Positions 5,704 through 8,133 of a stretch of DNA of 8,133 bases are shown here, piece by piece. Source of the DNA: a bacterium. GTDB lineage: Bacteria; Patescibacteriota; Minisyncoccia; Phycocordibacterales; Phycocordibacteraceae. Below the pieces are notes generated by a model. The model was given only the letters and a program-made list of their open reading frames with translations. It was not told the DNA's origin and did no database searches. The first letter of the stretch is position 1. Each line of letters starts with the position of its first letter. A program made the translations under genes and the position numbers. The DNA is taken from NCBI GenBank assembly GCA_021812955.1, contig JAKAMJ010000028.1:1-8133 (forward strand), given 5' to 3'.

Positions 5704-7835
5704 GACGAATCCTCGCCCGTCCATTCTTCGCACTCGCAGCAGCAGTTCTTGCGACGGCAGTTTTCCTGCCGGACGCACCGCTCGCGCACGCGCAACCGGC
5801 GCAAAACTACGTAACACCGCAGGCGGCCACGGCGAACACCTATGTAACCCCGCAGGCGGCGACCGGTGCGGCGGGCGACGGCTCGTCCCTCTATTCTTCT
5901 TCGCAGCTCGGCTCTGGCCTGACGGCCGGCGCGCAAGCGCAGTCCGCGTCCGGGCAGCAATCGGGTTCGGCGCTGGGAGCGCCCAAAGATCCGACGTTCG
6001 GCGGAGACGCGGGCTCTCAGTTCGGCTCTGTCATGACCTGGATCATGACGCTCTTCGCGTGGCTCGTTGGCGTCGCCGCGCTCTCGCTCGACTACGTCGC
6101 GTACTACACGGTCGTGTCCATGGGGAGCTATGTGGGGAACATAACCGCTATCGGCGTCGCCTGGCGCGTCTTGCGCGATATCGCGAACATCATGCTCATA
6201 TTCGGTTTCCTCGCCATCGGCATCACCACCATATTGCAAGTGAGCTGGTATGGCGGCGCGCAGAAATTGCTCCCGAAGCTTGTCATCGCGGCGGTCGCCA
6301 TGAATTTCTCGCTGTTCGTGTGCGAGGCGCTGATAGACGGCACCAACATCATCGCCACGCAGTTCTACCAGCAGATAAACGGCGGGCAGCCGCTCACGCA
6401 GACGACGCTCGCGAATACGAAAGTCAATTTCGTAAGCGGCAGCAATACCGACATCGGGAACGAGCCCATATCGAACGCCATCATGGGCCAGCTCGGATTT
6501 CAGACCCTGTATAACGCCGGCAACGTGAACCAGAAGGCATATGAAGGCTCGAATACCTGGTTGTTCGGCTTTCTCGCCATAATCCTGTTCGGGGTCACGG
6601 CGTTCGTCCTGTTCTCGCTCACCCTCATCCTGGTCGCGCGGTTCGTGGCGCTCATATTCTTCATATTGCTCTCGCCGGTCGGCTTCATGGGCTGGGCGGT
6701 GCCGCTCATGCAGGGCCGTGCAGACCAGTGGTGGAAAAACTTTCTCGACCAGATAATCACCGCGCCCATCCTGTTCCTGCTGCTGTATGTGGCGCTCGCG
6801 GTAATTACCGATGCGAAATTCCTTACCGGGGATTGCGGGGGCGGCACCTGTACGAAGACGTGGGGTTTCGTGGGCGGGAATAATCTCGTCGGCTTCGCGA
6901 GCATGCTGCTGTCGTTCATGATCGCCATCGGCTTGCTCCTGGTGGTCACCATAAAAGCGAGAAGCATGGGTGCCGTAGGAGCCGACTGGGCAACAAAGAC
7001 TGCGGGCAAGATTACCTTTGGTGCGACAGCGTGGGCGGCAAATAGGACGGTCGGCCGCGGAGCATATCTCGCATCGCGCCGGTTGAGGCAAAGCGAAGGA
7101 TTTAACAGATTTAACGCACTGACAGGGGGCCTTACGACGAGAGCTCTCGACCGAGCGGCATCGGCCAGTTTCGACGTACGCGCAAGCGCGGCGTGGAAAG
7201 CTTTTCCAGGCGGGCACATACAAGCGGGCACGCCAACGAAGGGCGGCTTTGTCGAGGCGCGCAAGCAAAGCATCAAACAGCACGAAGAAGAAGCAAAGCG
7301 GATTGAAACGGCGCACAAAGAAGCTGGACCTAGCAATGAAGTACGAGAGGCCGCTGATGCACACTGGGAGGCAGAAAAAGCGAGACGTGTTGCGCAACAG
7401 AGACAAGAAGAAGCGCAAAGGGAACTTGATGACTTGAAGGGGCGTGGTAATGCACGGCAAGAGGATATTCAGGAAGCCGAAAAAAGTTTGGCGAAAGCGA
7501 CACAGCAGCTTGCGGAGGCAGCAACGGCAGAGACCCAAGCCCAGAAAACGCGAACGGAAGTCGAGAAAAAAGCCTCTGAACGACAAGGTGCGGCTATTAA
7601 AGCCAGCAAGATGGCATACGCCGAGGGTATCGAGCACCCTCTGTGGAACGTGATGCCAATAAGCCCGAACCTCTACTCGTATGGTCCTGATTCTGCAGCT
7701 GCAGCTGCGAAGATCAAAGCGTCGCTCAGAGAAACGAGCAAGGAGAAGCAGGCGCTTAAAATCCTAAAGGATGCTCTTAATGAGCCGAAGCCCGCGCCAG
7801 CAGAAGCGGAGAATCCGCCAAAAGAAAAGAAATAA
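5700..7835 (+). CDS. VirB6/TrbL-like polytopic membrane protein with C-terminal coiled coil
   Basis: This 711-residue protein is probably the inner-membrane channel component of a type IV secretion-like system. The start at 5700 (MRRILARPFF) was chosen because it begins a proper signal peptide ending AHA (29-31); an in-frame ATG at 5634 would overlap the upstream gene by 59 bases. After a Ser/Gly/Gln-rich linker with a tandem YVTPQAAT repeat (37-55), hydrophobic segments lie at about 112-139, 162-181, 193-212, 287-306, 308-328, 350-369 and 396-417. The LSPVGFMGW block (324-332) followed by QWWKNFLDQ (343-351) is the kind of conserved loop and Trp signature seen in VirB6/TrbL. Residues 418-520 are basic and Ala-rich, 523-636 form a Glu/Lys/Gln/Ala-rich coiled coil, and the end is Pro/Lys-rich. 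The tail is much longer than in typical VirB6 and is presumably cytoplasmic. Codon use shifts after about base 6950. Family call fairly secure, substrate unknown. Confidence 0.85.
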   Translation: MRRILARPFFALAAAVLATAVFLPDAPLAHAQPAQNYVTPQAATANTYVTPQAATGAAGDGSSLYSSSQLGSGLTAGAQAQSASGQQSGSALGAPKDPTFGGDAGSQFGSVMTWIMTLFAWLVGVAALSLDYVAYYTVVSMGSYVGNITAIGVAWRVLRDIANIMLIFGFLAIGITTILQVSWYGGAQKLLPKLVIAAVAMNFSLFVCEALIDGTNIIATQFYQQINGGQPLTQTTLANTKVNFVSGSNTDIGNEPISNAIMGQLGFQTLYNAGNVNQKAYEGSNTWLFGFLAIILFGVTAFVLFSLTLILVARFVALIFFILLSPVGFMGWAVPLMQGRADQWWKNFLDQIITAPILFLLLYVALAVITDAKFLTGDCGGGTCTKTWGFVGGNNLVGFASMLLSFMIAIGLLLVVTIKARSMGAVGADWATKTAGKITFGATAWAANRTVGRGAYLASRRLRQSEGFNRFNALTGGLTTRALDRAASASFDVRASAAWKAFPGGHIQAGTPTKGGFVEARKQSIKQHEEEAKRIETAHKEAGPSNEVREAADAHWEAEKARRVAQQRQEEAQRELDDLKGRGNARQEDIQEAEKSLAKATQQLAEAATAETQAQKTRTEVEKKASERQGAAIKASKMAYAEGIEHPLWNVMPISPNLYSYGPDSAAAAAKIKASLRETSKEKQALKILKDALNEPKPAPAEAENPPKEKK
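5805..5870 (+). repeat. Tandem 11-codon repeat after the signal peptide
   Basis: Two consecutive 33-base units encode NYVTPQAATAN and TYVTPQAATGA, sharing YVTPQAAT exactly. The DNA differs at several third positions (TAC/TAT, ACA/ACC, GCC/GCG), so the duplication is not recent, or the peptide has been kept under selection. It sits at the start of the mature chain, in the exported linker before the first membrane span. Confidence 0.75.
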
Positions 7836-7838
7836 AAT

Positions 7839-8133
7839 ATGAACCAGAACGAACAAGAACCTACGCTCGAAGATAGCATTAAACAGGTGATGCAGATCTT
7901 GCCGCCGGTGATTCGTGATTATCTTGCGCAAGGGAAGTACACGGCAGTCGTGCAGAGCTTGTCGGCGCGATACGGGTTGCGTCTCGACCAGGTTGGCGTG
8001 ATTGAACGAGAAGTGATGCTGCTCCTTATGGGCATCGAGAGTCCGGACGAGTTCATGCAGGCGCTTGCGGAAGATGCTCGGCTGGACCGTCAGGCGGTAG
8101 AGAGCATCGCTCGCGACGTGAACGAGATGATTT
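7839..8133 (+). CDS. Small helical cytoplasmic protein of unknown function, 3' partial
   Basis: The frame opens at ATG 7839 (MNQNEQEPTLEDSIKQ), three bases after the VirB6-like stop, and is still open at the window end, with 98 residues visible. There is no signal peptide or membrane segment. The chain is acidic and appears to be a series of short helices: QVMQILPPVIRDYL, YTAVVQSLSARYGL, IEREVMLLLMGI, SPDEFMQAL and RQAVESIARDVNEMI. It resembles, from memory, small conserved proteins of Parcubacteria genomes with the same MLLLMGI and ARDVNE-type features, but I cannot name a family. The AT-rich stretch before the ATG (AAAGAAATAAAAT) contains no clear Shine-Dalgarno. It includes TAAAAT at 7833-7838, too close to act as a -10 for this start. 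The tight spacing places the gene in the same operon, where a soluble accessory role is inferred. Confidence 0.8.
   Translation, partial: MNQNEQEPTLEDSIKQVMQILPPVIRDYLAQGKYTAVVQSLSARYGLRLDQVGVIEREVMLLLMGIESPDEFMQALAEDARLDRQAVESIARDVNEMI

Noticed and set aside
4987..5817. Antisense open frame of 276 codons spanning the junction of two + strand genes
   Set aside because: It is Ala/Val/Cys-rich with no motif; the + strand genes have signal peptides and tight coupling.
5625..7637. Very long antisense open frame (670 codons) opposite the VirB6-like gene
   Set aside because: The translation is Arg/His-rich without domain logic, and the + strand has a signal peptide, membrane spans and family motifs. 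GC-rich codon bias leaves few stops in this opposite frame.
7691..7712. CTGCAG-type short repeat near the channel protein's C-terminus
   Set aside because: It encodes a run of alanines (SAAAAAK) and is too short to be anything but codon repetition.
1..8133. CRISPR array, tRNA, rRNA, insertion sequence or prophage genes
   Set aside because: No regularly spaced repeats, tRNA-like cloverleaf, rRNA sequence, transposase motif or phage gene was seen on either strand; nearly all bases are coding on the + strand.

Overview
The window (about 8.1 kb, GC-rich, every supported gene on the + strand, almost no intergenic DNA) looks like a chromosomal segment of a Candidate Phyla Radiation bacterium, probably Parcubacteria/Patescibacteria. 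This is inferred from the gene set (a short UvrD-type helicase with an intein, a VirB6/TrbL-like channel with a long soluble tail, a one-TM protein with a thrombospondin type 3-like calcium motif, alanine-rich exported orphans). The lack of Shine-Dalgarno sequences before most starts also fits. No marker gene settles the taxonomy.

Region 1 (1-2810) is housekeeping. The 5' end lies inside an intein that interrupts a UvrD/PcrA/Rep superfamily 1A helicase at motif III. The visible intein part ends at base 840 (His-Asn, followed by Cys+1), and the rest of the helicase (motifs III to VI) runs to 2037. The rsmA (ksgA) gene for the 16S rRNA dimethyladenosine transferase overlaps the helicase stop and ends at 2810. 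A perfect TATAAT lies in the last helicase codons, nine bases before an in-frame ATG of rsmA.

Region 2 (2811-2864) is the only real intergenic gap (54 bases). It holds an extended -10 box (TGCTATACT) eight bases upstream of the next ATG, overlapped by an interrupted inverted repeat. This suggests a separately promoted, leaderless operon.

Region 3 (2865-8133) is a tightly packed cell-envelope operon: a membrane-anchored protein with a calcium-binding motif, a 597-residue exported orphan (ATGA overlap), a 711-residue VirB6/TrbL-like polytopic protein with a signal peptide and a coiled-coil tail, and the start of a small helical soluble protein that runs off the window. The likely theme is a type IV secretion-like or DNA-transfer/uptake apparatus of a CPR cell. 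Only the VirB6-like member is recognisable by family; the roles of the other three are inferred from context.

Most notable points: the intein, with a possible GIY-YIG-like middle domain and codon use unlike its host gene; two promoters that seem to give leaderless transcripts; a four-codon minicistron bridging two genes by ATGA overlaps; and a composition change where the VirB6-like tail begins.
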